Positions 51,222-62,545 of a stretch of DNA of 64,000 nucleotides are shown one piece after another. Origin of the DNA: Diphasiastrum complanatum (lineage: Eukaryota; Streptophyta; Lycopodiopsida; Lycopodiales; Lycopodiaceae); NCBI GenBank assembly GCA_029204225.1, contig MU832196.1:18576-82575 (forward strand), in the 5' to 3' direction. Numbering within the stretch: the stretch's first letter is position 1; each line of letters begins with the position of its first letter. The position numbers and the translations under genes are program-made. Under the pieces are notes generated by a model. The model did not search any database. It was not told the DNA's origin and saw only the letters and a list, made by a program, of their open reading frames with translations.

Positions 51222-52450
51222 GTGGCACCAAATAGATCAGTGTTTCAAATTTTTGCCAACACTTTTTCTCATATTCATGGCTTTTTGTCTACGCAAATTT
51301 TCAGATTCATAGTTCATTGTCTCAGATTTTTGCATGCAAATTATGAATGGCGCCATCAAGGAAGCCGTGCACCTCAATCGACTCTATGCTTCTATTCAAC
51401 GAGATAGATGATAATGGATTATGGGTGCCAAGAAAATATTCAAAAAACTCTTGGGTTTTGATGCATCCATCATCAAGAGGAGCATTTCGAAAAAGGAAAA
51501 GGTCAAAACTATCATTTTGATCTTATTGGAAGGCCAGAATTTTGGATTTCAGAACATTATCATCAGGAAAATCTATTTCTGAAATTCTAGTCCAACATGT
51601 ATATATGCATTCAGAGATAAATGTGCAAGATTCAACCGTCAGGATCACATAAAAAGCAACTGTGAGTATTGATATTTTTGATACTTTGATTTTTGTCATT
51701 CATAAATATCTAATAGTAAACTTGCCAATCTGATCATTTTTCTCTTGCAGATTTATATCCATCCAACATAAATGAATGGGAGCCGAGTGGATCTTTAGCA
51801 GGTGTGTTAGATGTTATTCACACTGATATTGGACAACTGCAATATCGAGGTAGAACTGCAAAAAATCTAGCTAATAGTGGAATCTTTTTTTATGAATCAA
51901 TGTACATTCTTGATACAAAAGGAAAATTTGGACAAATAGTACCGATTCCATTACCTAGTTTTGAAAGTAATGAATGGATTGCACCAGATACTACAGTTTC
52001 AGAATCATCTCGTTGCAAGATATATAATGTTGTAAGAAATTCATTAAAAATGAGCACGAGATCAAAAACAGTTAGATTGAGTTGATGTATTTCCTTGAAT
52101 ATATTTTGGATTTCTTTTCAAGTGTCAATGTACACAAAACCCCAACGATGTTTGTATGCAAAAATTTATCAGATAGTTTATTATTTGAACTTATGGATGA
52201 AGGCTGGGACAAAAGATCAGATGGAGAAATAGAATGCAGAATTAAAATGTCTTCCATGTGCTTCTGTTATCAAATTGAAAAACAAATGTCGAGCTTATGC
52301 TTCCATTATCAAAGATGGAAAAAAAAATAAAGGTAAATGGGTGCCACTCGATCAAGACTTGGAAGCCAGTGGACATTCAAAATGAAAAAATATTGAAATT
52401 ATATACAATGATGCCGTTTTGACATGTGTTGAGGTGGAAGAAGATTGGAG
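51222..52450 (+). pseudogene. Unknown gene B, copy 2
   Basis: First segment 51222-51407: MAPNRSVFQIFANTF ... YEWRHQGSRAPQSTLCF. Second segment begins after the acceptor tctcttgcag (51741-51750): NINEWEPSGSLAGVLDVI, DIGQLQYRGRTAKNLANSG, KGKFGQIVPIPLPSFESN, SESSRCKIYNVVRNSLKM, stop at 52083. In the next frame, SSVNVHKTPTMFVCKNLSD and DEGWDKRSDGEIECRI follow, then GKWVPLDQDLEASGHS after further frame change. In copy 1 the corresponding stop is read as Trp, so an intact ancestor likely read straight through. Family unknown. Confidence 0.42.
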
Positions 52451-52906
52451 TCTAAACTACATCCGGTGAGAACTATTGCTCCTACAAGATGATGTACTTT
52501 CAGACTTCAGATTCATTTTCAATGGTAAACTCGTAAGTAACTGTAAACACTCGATCTTTTATGAATAGTTTCAATTTAAACTTTCTAATACAAACTCTGT
52601 ACTACTTCTAACTAACTTTGTATTATTTTTATGCAGGTACGTAAAAGACATTAGCTCGAGATCAAATGCAAAGATATTGGCGAAACAATCCAATTTATGG
52701 AAGAACATTGAGATTCACTATTAGCAAATACATGCCAATGTCTTTTTATCATTATAGAAAAATTGCATTCCATTATTAGACTATGGACACACGCTGATTG
52801 TAATAATCTATTGTGATATCAATAAAAAAAACCCATAAACGGGCTGTTTACAAGTAAAATGGTTGTATCTTTTTTTTTTTATTTATATCTATTTACAAAT
52901 AGATCT

Positions 52907-53465
52907 CTATGCTATCAATTTTTCTATATTTTCTATACCAGTATTAGGAACTGATAAAGCAACAGCTCCTTCTATAATCTCGCCCTCCTCTGTTTCGGGA
53001 AGGGCCTCAATGCCTTTTAAGACAAGAGGAATATCTGTTACAAAATTGCCTTCCTCTGTATTAGGAAGAATTTTTATTCCTTTTTGATCATATAATATAA
53101 GATCTGCATCCTGAACAACCTGAAAGGTTGTTAAGGCAGGAGCAGCTTTCTTTTGAGGGCCCTCGATTGCAGGTGCAACGCTTACATCGTATTGGGCAAA
53201 GGTTCTAATCAACTCTTGTCGAAATCTATACACATCATCTAGAGTATACGGCTCAAGAGTGAACTATCATCACAAAACATGAGAATCAGCAAATTACAAA
53301 CAATGATAGTAATAAAATATGAATCAAAATGAAATGAACTACAAATGAAAAGAATTTTACCTTTTCAATATCTACATCCGTTTGTAATTTATACCATTCA
53401 AAAAATAGCTTCATATTGTACAAGACGAACCATGCACAGCTAAAAACATCATTTTGTTGTACACA
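52907..53465 (-). pseudogene. Ulp1-like peptidase, copy 2 (last two exons)
   Basis: Exon 53465-53361 (105 nt): CVQQNDVFSCAWFVLYNM, LFFEWYKLQTDVDIEK, with acceptor AG and donor GTAAAA intact. Exon 53263-52907 (357 nt): FTLEPYTLDDVYRFRQELI, SVAPAIEGPQKKAAPAL, FQVVQDADLILYDQKGIKI, an acidic tail, TAG. Gln-x(5)-Ser-Cys matches the Ulp1 active-site pattern Q-x(5)-[DS]-C, with SCA where DCG is most common. The exon with the catalytic His is missing because the copy is truncated at 53522. Confidence 0.62.
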
Positions 53466-53522
53466 CTGCATATATAGAACGAAAATTAGTAATATTTGTG
53501 AAGAATTGAAAAAGATTATCTA

Positions 53523-54232
53523 TGTTAGATATAGGGGTCTTATGTTTTTTACATCAAGCATCTAGGTGTAGGATGTTGATAGGAACAAATTTGGCATAGA
53601 TGGCAAATTATGCATTTCCACTTTTAATGCCACTATTGAGCCAAAATAGAGTAAGAGGCTAAACACTTGCTAATTAGAGTGTAGACAAGTGTAATGCTTT
53701 TGTTTGATGAATTCCAAGAGGTCCAATAGGATTTAGAGGTGGAACCATGTGAGGTCCAATAGGAAATTGAGGTGTGCTTGAATATAGTCCAATAGAATTA
53801 AGAGGTGCATGGATCAATGGTCCAATAGGATTAAGAGGTGACAAAGTATGGTCCAATCATAGTTCAACATAGTGGTAGCTCGTGGGTCTACTAGTATCAT
53901 TGTACTCCTCATTTTGAAGCTAATTGATTTGGTGATTATATGGATTTTGAGTGTTATTGGATTTCTAGCTTTCTCTCTCTACCTGAGAGCTCATGATGCT
54001 TTTTCTCTCTCTACCCAAGGAGGGCAGCTTGTTTTTACTTAGAATATTTTTTGAATACTTCCCACACGTGTGAGTGAGAGTTGGAAGTGATTGAATGCAT
54101 GTAGTAGTGTGTTTTTGCCATAGGATCTAAGATTGATCTTGAATCTCAATCTAGTCTTGATCTTGGTGCATCTACACACATTAGGAGATCACAAGTACAT
54201 GTTGTGGACAATCCACACGTGTGAATTCAACA
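53523..54232 (+). repeat. Copia-I: 5' LTR
   Basis: 710 bp, TGTTAGAT...TTCAACA. The right edge is fixed by the primer site, the left edge by TG and the end of the Ulp1 block. Carries CACACGTGTG twice (54063-54072 and 54213-54222), and a GA/CT-rich tract near 54003. Confidence 0.75.
53716..53862. repeat. 33-34-bp tandem repeat in the copia-I LTR
   Basis: Five copies of GGTCCAATAGGATTAAGAGGTG-type units beginning near 53716, 53749, 53783, 53817 and 53848, the last partial. Each carries a CCAAT box, so this may be a duplicated enhancer. Confidence 0.85.
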
Positions 54233-54988
54233 TGGTATCAGAGCCTAACTAAGGTTACCATGAATTTTGATCCATCTAAGTGAAAACTTTTCATCAATCT
54301 TGAGCTAGAAATTGTCAAGGCCCATTTTCCTAGCTATCTTGTTCAATTTTGGATCAAAAGAGATCAAAAGGACATCGACTGGGTCTGACCTGGTACTGTA
54401 CAAAATCAGGTGCTCAGACACGTGTGAGGAGCATCCAATTTCAGTTTGGAAGTTCTTTCTCATGCTTGATCCATTTATCTTGCTTGATAGCTTATTTTGA
54501 AGCTATTTTTGTCTAGTTTCTGATGCAATTAGTTTCATTCCATTTGGTTGAGCCAATAAAAAGTTATAAGCTTTTGAAGAGGGTTAGGTAGGGGACCTAG
54601 ACCTGGGTGGACACATTTGGTTTGGTCAAGAGATTGCTTGGTTGATCCAAAATCACAGTTGTATGCTTACCAATCTCATCTATTTGTGATCTAGGCACTA
54701 TTTTGAGATCTTAGCCATTTTGTTTCATGCAATATCATTGTATTTGACTCAAATTTGGTTTCTTAGTGTACTTCACACGTGCTAAGAGTGTTAGATCCTA
54801 ACTTTTCCTATACTCCATCATTTGATGTGAAATAGATCTTGTTTTAGAGATATTTGTGTAGCTAGTGAGAATCAATTCACAAGTAGTTGCAAGATCTTTC
54901 ATAAGAGGTGATAGTACTCTATTATTGGATCCTATTGAGAGTGTGTAGCAACATTTATTGTTCATCATTTGAATTTTCTTCACTTCAA
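54233..54988 (+). other. Copia-I: primer binding site and leader
   Basis: tggtatcagagcc (54233-54245) follows the LTR. The remaining 740 nt are non-coding with no feature I can name. Confidence 0.8.
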
Positions 54989-55800
54989 ATGTCTTCAATT
55001 AGTTCATCCTTGTTGAAACCAAGTGAAAGATTGTCCACTTCAAACTATTCAATTTGGAAAATGAGGATGGAGTCCATCTTGATCCTTCAAGACGTGATGG
55101 ACATAGTTCTTGGCCTTGAAGAAGAACCACAAGTTCTTCAAGAGGTTCAAAAATACAAAAAGAGAGCTAGGATGGCTCTCCACTACATAAAGATGAATGT
55201 CTCTAATGAGATATGAGCTAGGTACTTGTACAATAGCCAAAGAAGCTTGGGATTGTCTCAAGACTATCTATGAGGCTAAGAATACCTCTAGGCTTCTCAC
55301 TCTTAGGAGTCAAATCTTTCAAAGTAGCCAAAAGAGTGATGAGAGTGCATCTAGTTATGTTTTGAGAGTAAAAGATATTCATAGAGAACTTGCTTGTATT
55401 GGTGATTCCATCAATCAAAATGAGCTAGTTCAAGTCATTCTCAATGGCTTGAGAAGTGAATTTGATAACCTTGTCCAATCCTATGCCATTAAGCAGGAGC
55501 TACCAAGTCTGGAGGATCTCCAAAGTGTGCTAATTTTGGAAGAATCAAGACAAGAGTACAAGCTCTTGAGGATGGACAAGCTTTCTCTCACTCATAATGA
55601 TGGCAAAGCTCTCTTTGCCAAGGATAAGCACAAAGGGAGGAGCAAGAACCAACATCAACAATCCTCAAGCAAGGACAAAGTCAAATCCAAAGACAAAGAT
55701 GAGGAGGAGGATGGTTCCTCTATTGCTTCATCATCCAATCTCAAGAAAAAGAAGATCAAGTGCTTTTATTGTGGCAAGAAAGATCATTATCTTCTTTCAA
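54989..55800 (+). pseudogene. Copia-I: Gag
   Basis: ATG 54989: MSSISSSLLKPSERLSTS, NYSIWKMRMESILILQDV, ARMALHYIKMNVSNEI, a frameshift at about 55210, then AWDCLKTIYEAKNTSRLL, VQVILNGLRSEFDNLVQ, PSLEDLQSVLILEESRQ. The zinc knuckle CFYCGKKDHY is cut before its last Cys by a small deletion that joins it to the protease region. Confidence 0.88.
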
Positions 55801-56455
55801 GAAGGAAGGCCTATGGTATATTGATAGTGGAGCCTCTTCACATATGTGTAGCTCCAAGGACTCTTTCTCTTCTATTGCACCTTATGATGGAGTCAAGAAA
55901 TCAATATACACTGCAAATGATTTTGAATGTCCTATTGAAGGCATAGGGAACATTCCCTTGAAGCTTGCATCCTCTAAAGTTCTTTCTCTCTCTAAAGTTC
56001 TTTATGTACCTAAGCTTACCAAGAATCTTATTAGTGTTGGCCAATTGCTTGATAATGGCCTTGATGTAAAATTCGATGTTGATACTTGCACTATCAAGAA
56101 GAATGATGAGATACTTGCATTAGGATCTAGATTTGGTGGCATCTATAAACTAGATCCAAATGAGTATGTGAATGCTTGTAATGTTGCTCTTGTGAACAAG
56201 CTCTTTATGGAGGAATTATGGCATAGGAGGTTGGGACATCCCAACTACAAATCCATGCTCTCTATGATCAAAGAAGCCAAAGCTATTGGCTTGCCAAAGT
56301 CATTCTCCAAGAAGATCAAGCCTTGTGAGGCTTGTTCTATTGCTAGATCTCACAAAAAGCCATTTACAAGATCTTCTATCAAAAGCAAGCATCCTTTGGA
56401 GTTAATCCACTACAAGCAAGGGAGGAGCCACTTGCTTTGTTACTTTCATCGATGA
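55801..56455 (+). pseudogene. Copia-I: protease and pre-integrase
   Basis: LWYIDSGASSHMCSSKDS (D-S-G-A-S), FECPIEGIGNIPLKL, VLYVPKLTKNLISVGQLL, LWHRRLGHPNYKSMLSM and CEACSIARSHKKPF (zinc module), HPLELIH. A deletion or frameshift near 56412 removes the first catalytic Asp of integrase. Confidence 0.9.
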
Positions 56456-57673
56456 TTTCACAAGATTCACTTGGATATATTTTCTTGCTTCTAAATCTAT
56501 GGTGTTTGATCATTTCCTTATTTTCAAAGCTTATGTAGAGAAGCAATTCTCATTCAAGATTAAAGCTCTAAGAAGTGATGGAGGTGGTGAATATATTACC
56601 AATAAATTTCAATATTTTTGTGAGCTTGAAGGCATTAAAAGAGAGTTCTCTTGTGCCTACTCTCCATCTCAAAATGGAGTGGCCGAGAGAAAGAATAGAT
56701 CTCTATGTGAATGTGCAAAATCTATGAGAATTGAGGCATCTTTGCCCAAAGATTTTTGGGGAGAAGCCGTTAATTGTGCAAATTATCTTTGCAATAGGCT
56801 CCCACATATAGCTCTTGGAGGAAATTCACCATATGAGATCTTATATATGAAGAAGCCTAAGGTTGATCGCCTTAGAGTTTTTGGATGCTTATTCTTTGTC
56901 CATATTCCCTTGGAAACAAGGAAGAAAGAAGATCCTAGTGCATGCAAAGGGATCATGGTTGGATACTCATCCACCAAGAAGGCCTATAGAGTCTTTATAC
57001 TCTCTACTTCTCAAGTTATTGAAAGTAGAGATGTTGTCTTTCATGAAGATCAACACTCATCTTTTGAAGAGGCCGAGATCAAGAAATCTATGGATGCATC
57101 ACCAATTATTGGTTTTGAAGACAATCATGATGTGATAAGGTCGATATTTGAAGAAGACTCTCCTCGGATTTTCTCACCAAGAAGATCCATGAGAGATAGA
57201 TCCGAGCCTAAGAGGCTCTCATATGTTGACAAAGGCAAACAAGTGGATCTTGATTCCACTAATTATGTTTTTTATGTCTCTCATGAAGAGCCAAAGAATG
57301 TACAAGAGGCACTCAATACCAAGAAGTGGTATGATGTCGTGAAACAAGAGTATGATGCATTGATCACCAACAATACTTGGAAGCTCGTGGATCCTCCATC
57401 CAACAAGCATATGATTGGTTGCAAGTGGGTATTTAGGATCAAGTTCAATCATGATGGCACCATCAACAAGCATAAAACAAGATTATGTGCCAAAGGATTT
57501 GCTCAAATCCATGTTCTTGATTATGAGGAGACCTTTGCACCCGTTGCAAAGATGGTGACAATAAGAATTCTTATTTATCTTGCTTGTTTTTTCAAGTGGA
57601 AGGTGTTCCAATTAGATGTATCCAATGCTTTTCTAAATGGTTATCTTGAGGAGGAGATCTATATGGAACAACC
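56412..57673 (+). pseudogene. Copia-I: integrase, linker and RT start
   Basis: Frame with GGATCFVTFIDDFTRFTWI, then 429 codons open from 56499: [15 protein letters not shown] (second Asp), SQNGVAERKNRSLCECAKS (Glu), LCNRLPHIALGGNSPYE, EDPSACKGIMVGYSSTKKA, linker DRSEPKRLSYVDKGKQV, RT start NNTWKLVDPPSNKHMIG, CKWVFRIKFNHDG, FQLDVSNAFLNGYLEEE. Ends by frameshift at about 57673. Confidence 0.9.
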
Positions 57674-58040
57674 TCAAGATTCATCAACGATGAGTCCAAA
57701 GTGTGCTTGCTCTTCAAAAGTCTTTATGGACTCAAGCAAGCACCAAGATCATGGTATTCAAGACTTAATTCTTTTCTTATCTCGCTAGGATTTACTCTTA
57801 GTGACTATGATCCTTCCATGTATCTAAAGTTTGTTGATAGCAATATTGTCATTCTTCTAATTTATGTTGATGACATTATTCTTTGTGGAAGTTGTATCAA
57901 GCTAGTTGATGAAGCTAAGCTAGCACTTGGATGTGAGTTTAAAATGCAAGATCTAGGAGAGATACATTACATCCTAGGCCTAGAAATTGATTTTTATGAA
58001 AATCATGTCTTTATATGCCAATCTAAAGGTTATATAATAC
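57674..58040 (+). pseudogene. Copia-I: RT C-terminus
   Basis: Reads KVCLLFKSLYGLKQAPRS, WYSRLNSFLISLGFTLS, ILLIYVDDIILCGSC (YVDD intact), MQDLGEIHYILGLEIDF, FICQSKGYI, then the homology ends at about 58037 at the junction with copia-J. Confidence 0.9.
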
Positions 58041-59709
58041 TTTGAGCCTCCTACTGAGATCACAGTGAAAGGTCCACAAATGTCAGAATGTACAAGCTCC
58101 AAAATCTTTGTAGTTCTATAGGAGTCTTTGAAAAAGGAGTACATGACATCTTACCCTTTAGACATGCATCACAGGTCATCAAACTAGTTGCATTCGAGAT
58201 GCTCACCCCTACGATTGCTCCATGATGTCTTGTTTGATATATTGCCATTGAATTCATATGGCATAGTCTCCTGTGCCATAGAGTATTTGGCGAATCATCA
58301 TGAGTCTGATGCACTTGATCTACAGGTAGGCGTACCTTTAAGTGATACATATTGCCTTTTCTTCTACCTTGAGTGATTAGTGTACTGATACTTGCATCAG
58401 CAATGTTGCATGCTTTGTTCGAGAATATTACACACATCCCTGCATCATCTATTCTTGCCACTGATAGCAAGTCTTGTTGCAGCGTAGGCACGAACAAAAC
58501 ATCTTCGAGTCGTCTGTCTTTGTTGTTTGTGTTGAGCCATAGTGAACCAATACCATTCACTGAATGCTTTGATCCATCTCCAAGAACAATAAATATTGAT
58601 GGATCTGCACTTCGAAAATCAGACATGATCCATCTTGATGTAACGAAGTGCGAGGTAGCTCCTGAATCAAGGATTACCTCCTATGTATCAGGCGTTGACA
58701 CTGCACACATGTCTGCACAGATATAGACGGTCGAATTTCTGTGATTTGATCTTTCTTCGCCCATCTTTGAGCCCTTTGGCTCCTCGACATAGGATGAACT
58801 ATTATTGTTCTCCTATCTGCTTTGAGCTGACTTGTTTCTTGGGTTTTGGTGGCAGTCCATGGCTGCATGACCCTTCTTGTGACGGTGGGTGGATACACTC
58901 AATTTTCGAATTAAGCCAACATGAATTGATAGTATTTCCTTTGCGTTTGCATCTCACGCATGTCTTCTTGTCTCCACTCTACTGTTTCGACCTTCCTTTG
59001 CTGGATCTTTTTGCTTGCCAATCTCAATCCTGCCTTTGATCTGACTCCCTCTCAGGCTTGAATTGCTTCTTTGATTTCTCCTTGTTGTTGTAGAGAGCTT
59101 GGTCAAAAGCATCCTTGTGATCAAGGTGCTCTCAAGCTTCGACTTCTTCTCGAATCTCAACAACAGCCTTTTCAAGTGTCATTGTAGGATCTTTTGCTAG
59201 CAGCGTTCTGGTTGTCTGGAACGATCTTGGTAAGGATCTCAATAGATATATAAGCTGCTTCTCTGATGACATTGCATTTTTTGCTCCAAAATTGTGTAGT
59301 GAAAGGAGTTGATCCTTCATCTTCCTAATAAAGGAAGTGAGGTCTTTGCCATCCCAATGTAGGTTTGTCAGCTGATTTTCAAGCATCATTATCTGACTGC
59401 GTGATTTCGTCTGAAATCTTGTGAGTAGAGTATTCCACATCTCTTTTGCTTTAGAGAGTGTAGCCAGGTCAAGAGTTAGGCTATCCTCAATGGATGATGA
59501 TAACAAAGCTACTGCCTTGTCATTCTTCTCCCTCCATCACGTAGCTCCTTGCCTGTTGTCGTAGGCATCTCCTCGGTGCCATCTACCCAGGGGAATAATC
59601 CTTCTCCCTTTAATATCAGCGAGGTCTTAACCTTCCATGCTAGGAAGTTAGATCCTGATGAATCGAGGATTGTATAGATCTTGGATTGCATGCTGCTTAT
59701 TGAAGCCAT
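58041..59709 (-). pseudogene. Copia-J: Gag, protease end and pre-integrase
   Basis: A different copia lineage. Gag from 59709: MASISSMQSKIYTILDSSG, FLAWKVKTSLILKGEG, then (59506-59132) MWNTLLTRFQTKSRSQIM, LLRSLPRSFQTTRTLL, a decayed knuckle near 58870 (HKKGHAAMDC). Downstream (58626-58060) are FRSADPSIFIVLGDGSKH, GIGSLWLNTNN, VPTLQQDLLSVARIDD, LWHRRLCHMNSMAI and CDACLKGKMS (zinc module). It ends at the copia-I junction. Many stops. Confidence 0.82.
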
Positions 59710-59806
59710 TGCTGTGAATTGTGTGCTCAGTTGTTGATGGTTCTTTGTTTGAGTGCTTAGCCTTTTGGATCTGATAGCTTTTTGGCTATGTCAAACTATG
59801 ACAGGT

Positions 59807-59821
59807 GGGCTCTAATACCAC
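59807..59821 (-). promoter_or_regulatory. Copia-J: primer binding site
   Basis: gggctctaataccac on the plus strand. Minus TGGTATTAGAGCCC pairs with initiator tRNA-Met apart from one change, one base from the LTR edge. Confidence 0.75.
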
Positions 59822-60590
59822 TGATGCAAAGAATGTGGAACGCAAATTGCAAATATCAGTCAGGCTCTGTAACGAAATGAAACGAAACGAAACGAAACTA
59901 GACGAAACAAAGTTAAGTGAGACGAAACTTGAACGAGCTCTGCTATTGACATTGCTAAAGCGAAATCAAATTAATCATGAACGAAATGAATTCGGATGAC
60001 TTCAGATATGATTGCTGGTCACTGCCTGCTATATCATTCCTACAATCCTCCAGAAAGTAGATAGACACCGTTGATCTACATTTTAGATTAATACAGTGTT
60101 CAACAAAAAATTGAGCCAGTGTGCAAAATTGATAAAACAAGTGAATGAGATACACAAGTGATAGCAGATAGTAATTCATTTAAGATCAGACAATGATAAG
60201 AGTGATATGTGCATAATAGCTACAGTATCATCTATTGATCCTCTTGATTTCGAGCACTATATGATAGACCCACACATTGCATTGGCGTGAGAAAAGCGGT
60301 GTTCTCCCACGAGTAATGTCTCGCTTACTAGCGGACTTCTTGGATCTTTGTGGATCTTGCTTACAAAACTTGTCTCGCTTGCAAACGGACTTCTATTCTA
60401 TAGTCTGTGTGTTTCTATCTACTACTGTATGTATCTTATACATTTAGAGTAGCGCACCATATTAGATAGACTAAACAATCTATAAGTAATCATGGATTAC
60501 AAGAGAGGTGGGTTAGACACGTCCTAACGCTCTTCCGCTGATGTCATCATATCAGATCAAGGGTTTGTGTACTTCGTGGTACTTGCATGA
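59822..60590 (-). repeat. Copia-J: 5' LTR (outer edge uncertain)
   Basis: The inner edge is 'tgatgcaaagaatg' at 59822. No second LTR is present, so the right limit is a guess. It holds the GAAAC-type repeat at 59873-59935. Confidence 0.5.
59873..59935. repeat. (AACGA)n-type pentanucleotide repeat
   Basis: Imperfect run of GAAAC/ACGAA units ('gaaatgaaacgaaacg', 'aaactagacgaaac', 'gtgagacgaaact'), with a related scrap near 59985. Confidence 0.8.
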
Positions 60591-60840
60591 TCTTCCTGAT
60601 CCTTTAGAGCATGAAAGTCAAAAAGGTATCGCGAAGATTTTTGTGTCGCTTCGAGCCATTTGACTTTGCGTCTTTTGACTTTCTCCTGTTGTATCACAAA
60701 ATTTTTTCTTTTGTGAACTTTTTGCGTTCGTGTCTTTTCGTCAGGGTGTTCGCAAACATTTTTCGCTTCGTGTCTTTTTATGATGTTCGCGAACATTTTT
60801 GCTTCGTGTCTTTTTGTTAGACTGAGGGCTGAAAGCTAGG
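60591..60840. repeat. 36-bp direct repeats with GTTCGCGAAC-type palindromes
   Basis: Copies at 60748-60780 and 60784-60815 (gttcgc(a/g)aacattttt, then gcttcgtgtcttttt), and a partial copy at 60722-60740. The repeat phrase 'ttcgtgtctttt' also occurs alone. Compare the TTCGCGAATTATTCGCGAC motifs at the window end. Confidence 0.75.
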
Positions 60841-61977
60841 AAAGCTTTGGTAATAGAAACGTTTTGTTTCTTCAAATATGGCTCTTTACAGATCGTTAGG
60901 AGTATCATAGGGCATTTGTACAAGGAAAATGGGAGAAGGTGAATATAGGACTGGGATTTCCACACTGGGTTTGTACAAGGGTATGACAGTTTATACAAGG
61001 TGGGATTATATACAGGGTTCCGTCGGTACCTTCTAGTTTACCTAGCCAGATCCTACCTATTCCAAAAACTATCACCTACCTATGCTAAGGGGCCGGGGCA
61101 ACTTCCTAATTTAATAGAGTCGATCTACAAGTAAGTCTATCCTAACTTATCTAAATTGTCTTAACCATCTACTCTAGGCTAATCTAAGCTAGTCTACACT
61201 ACTGGCTAACCTAGCATTCTCTCTAGTCTACCTAACTACCTAAATCTACGAGTCATGGTCGTCGACTGTTGTTCTAATCTAAGAATCAAATATGGGACCT
61301 AGATATTCAACTAAATCTACATCTACCCTAGGGGTCGGTCTATTCGAAGGTCTTCTTAACTAAGTATCTGTTTCGACCTAATCTAAATGCTATCTAAGCT
61401 AACTAGGCTAACTACTCCCGACTGACAAACCGAATTAGGATTAACAAACTAAGAAAATTGAACCTGATCCAACTTACATTTCCAGATGTATCTAAGGGTC
61501 TCGGTCGGTAACCACCCTAATCTACGGGACTTGATCTATTCCTGAAAACTAACTAATCTAAAACTTACACTAACAAGAAGAATTTTCTAGATCTAATCGG
61601 ACTTCCTAGATTAATCCTAGCTATCTAATTGGGGTCATCTAATTGAAACACTATCTTTGTAGAACCATCTAACAGATTTATCCAGACAGAGACTATCTAA
61701 GCGAGCTAGACTACCTATTCGGTCTTTCTAAGCTAAAATTACCTAGTAAATGGTTGATCTAAGTGGCTAAGTAGTATTAATTTAATCTAACTTTCTGGTC
61801 GAGCTATCCGATTTATCTAACTATTCTAAGCTTAAGCAGAACACTAAGGATCTAATTTTTTATTTTAATTCCTATGGATCTAGATCTAGATTACTACTAG
61901 AATTTACTAATAAATTCTACCATCTATCTAATTGATGAATATCTAATCCTACAAGCTACTTCTACCTAGGCTATTTC
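60841..61977. repeat. Long CTAATCTAA-rich low-complexity tract
   Basis: From about 61020 to 61970 nearly every line is built from CTAA, CTA, ATCTAA and CTAGC variants without a fixed unit. No ORF or hallmark motif. Since a gypsy integrase ends at 61978 on the minus strand, this may be that element's 3' untranslated region or LTR. Confidence 0.55.
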
Positions 61978-62545
61978 ACGGGGTGTTGATGGTTCATCTT
62001 GAGTTGAAGAAGATGATGTGGATGGTGGTTCTAACACATCTTTGAGCTCAACATTGACAGAATAGTAGTGATGCAACCTGCTGCCATTAATGGGCATGTC
62101 TAGTAAATTGCCTTGCAGATCAACGAGTATCATTGCGCCATTAGGTCGGATCTCTACTACGCTATACGGTCCTTCTCCCTAGAACTTAAGCTTTACTTTG
62201 TGTGCCTTGGCGTTGTATTACAATGCCAATTCTCCCTTGACGAGATCCTTGGTTTTGATATTGCGATCATGCCAGGCCTTCTGTCACTATTTTTTCACAA
62301 CTAGGGCGTGAAGCGCTAGGAGCGAGTTTCATGAAGTTTTTCAATCTCCTCTTGGTTTCCTTCATACTAAGTCGTTCGTCGGTGATGGCGACTCTCAGAC
62401 TTGGAACGAAAAACTCAACAGACATTATGGCTTCCTATCCATACACCATCTGAAATGGAATTTGTCAAGTGCTCACATTGAATGTGGTCCTGAAAGCCAA
62501 TAGAGCTGCATGAAGCTTCAAACATCTTCATGATATTTCCACAGA
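61978..62545 (-). pseudogene. Ty3/gypsy integrase C-terminus
   Basis: Minus-strand pieces: LHAALLAFRTTFNVST, IPFQMVYG, EAIMSVEFFVPSLRVAIT, ERLSMKETKRRL, then NGAMILVDLQGNLLDMPI, NGSRLHHYYSVNVELKDV. This is the integrase end of gypsy elements without a chromodomain. Many stops. It breaks at about 62545 against copia-K. Confidence 0.75.

Larger units (their letters stand above)
50886..53522 (-). mobile_element. Ulp1/gene B block, copy 2 (inverted relative to copy 1)
   Basis: Collinear, in inverse orientation, with about 3480-6074. The left edge, TAGAGAAACTTAGAG then CCCGACGAGGG, is the shared element end. It interrupts the leader of copia-E. The right side stops at 53522, where the copia-I LTR begins, so the first Ulp1 exon, the basic exon and the H3-like region of copy 1 have no counterpart here. 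This copy is better preserved: splice sites are intact, and the CAA mutated in copy 1 is retained. Confidence 0.7.
53523..58040 (+). mobile_element. Copia-I, 3'-truncated copia
   Basis: 5' LTR 53523-54232, primer site, leader, and gag-pol up to the end of RT at about 58037, where minus-strand copia-J sequence begins. RNase H and the 3' LTR are missing. Related in sequence to copia-C and copia-E. It has frameshifts near 55210, 56415, and 57673 but otherwise long open stretches. Confidence 0.88.

Noticed and set aside
53674-53856. PLNPIGPL-repeat protein on the minus strand
   Set aside because: The periodicity comes from the 33-34-bp DNA repeat in the copia-I LTR, not from a gene.
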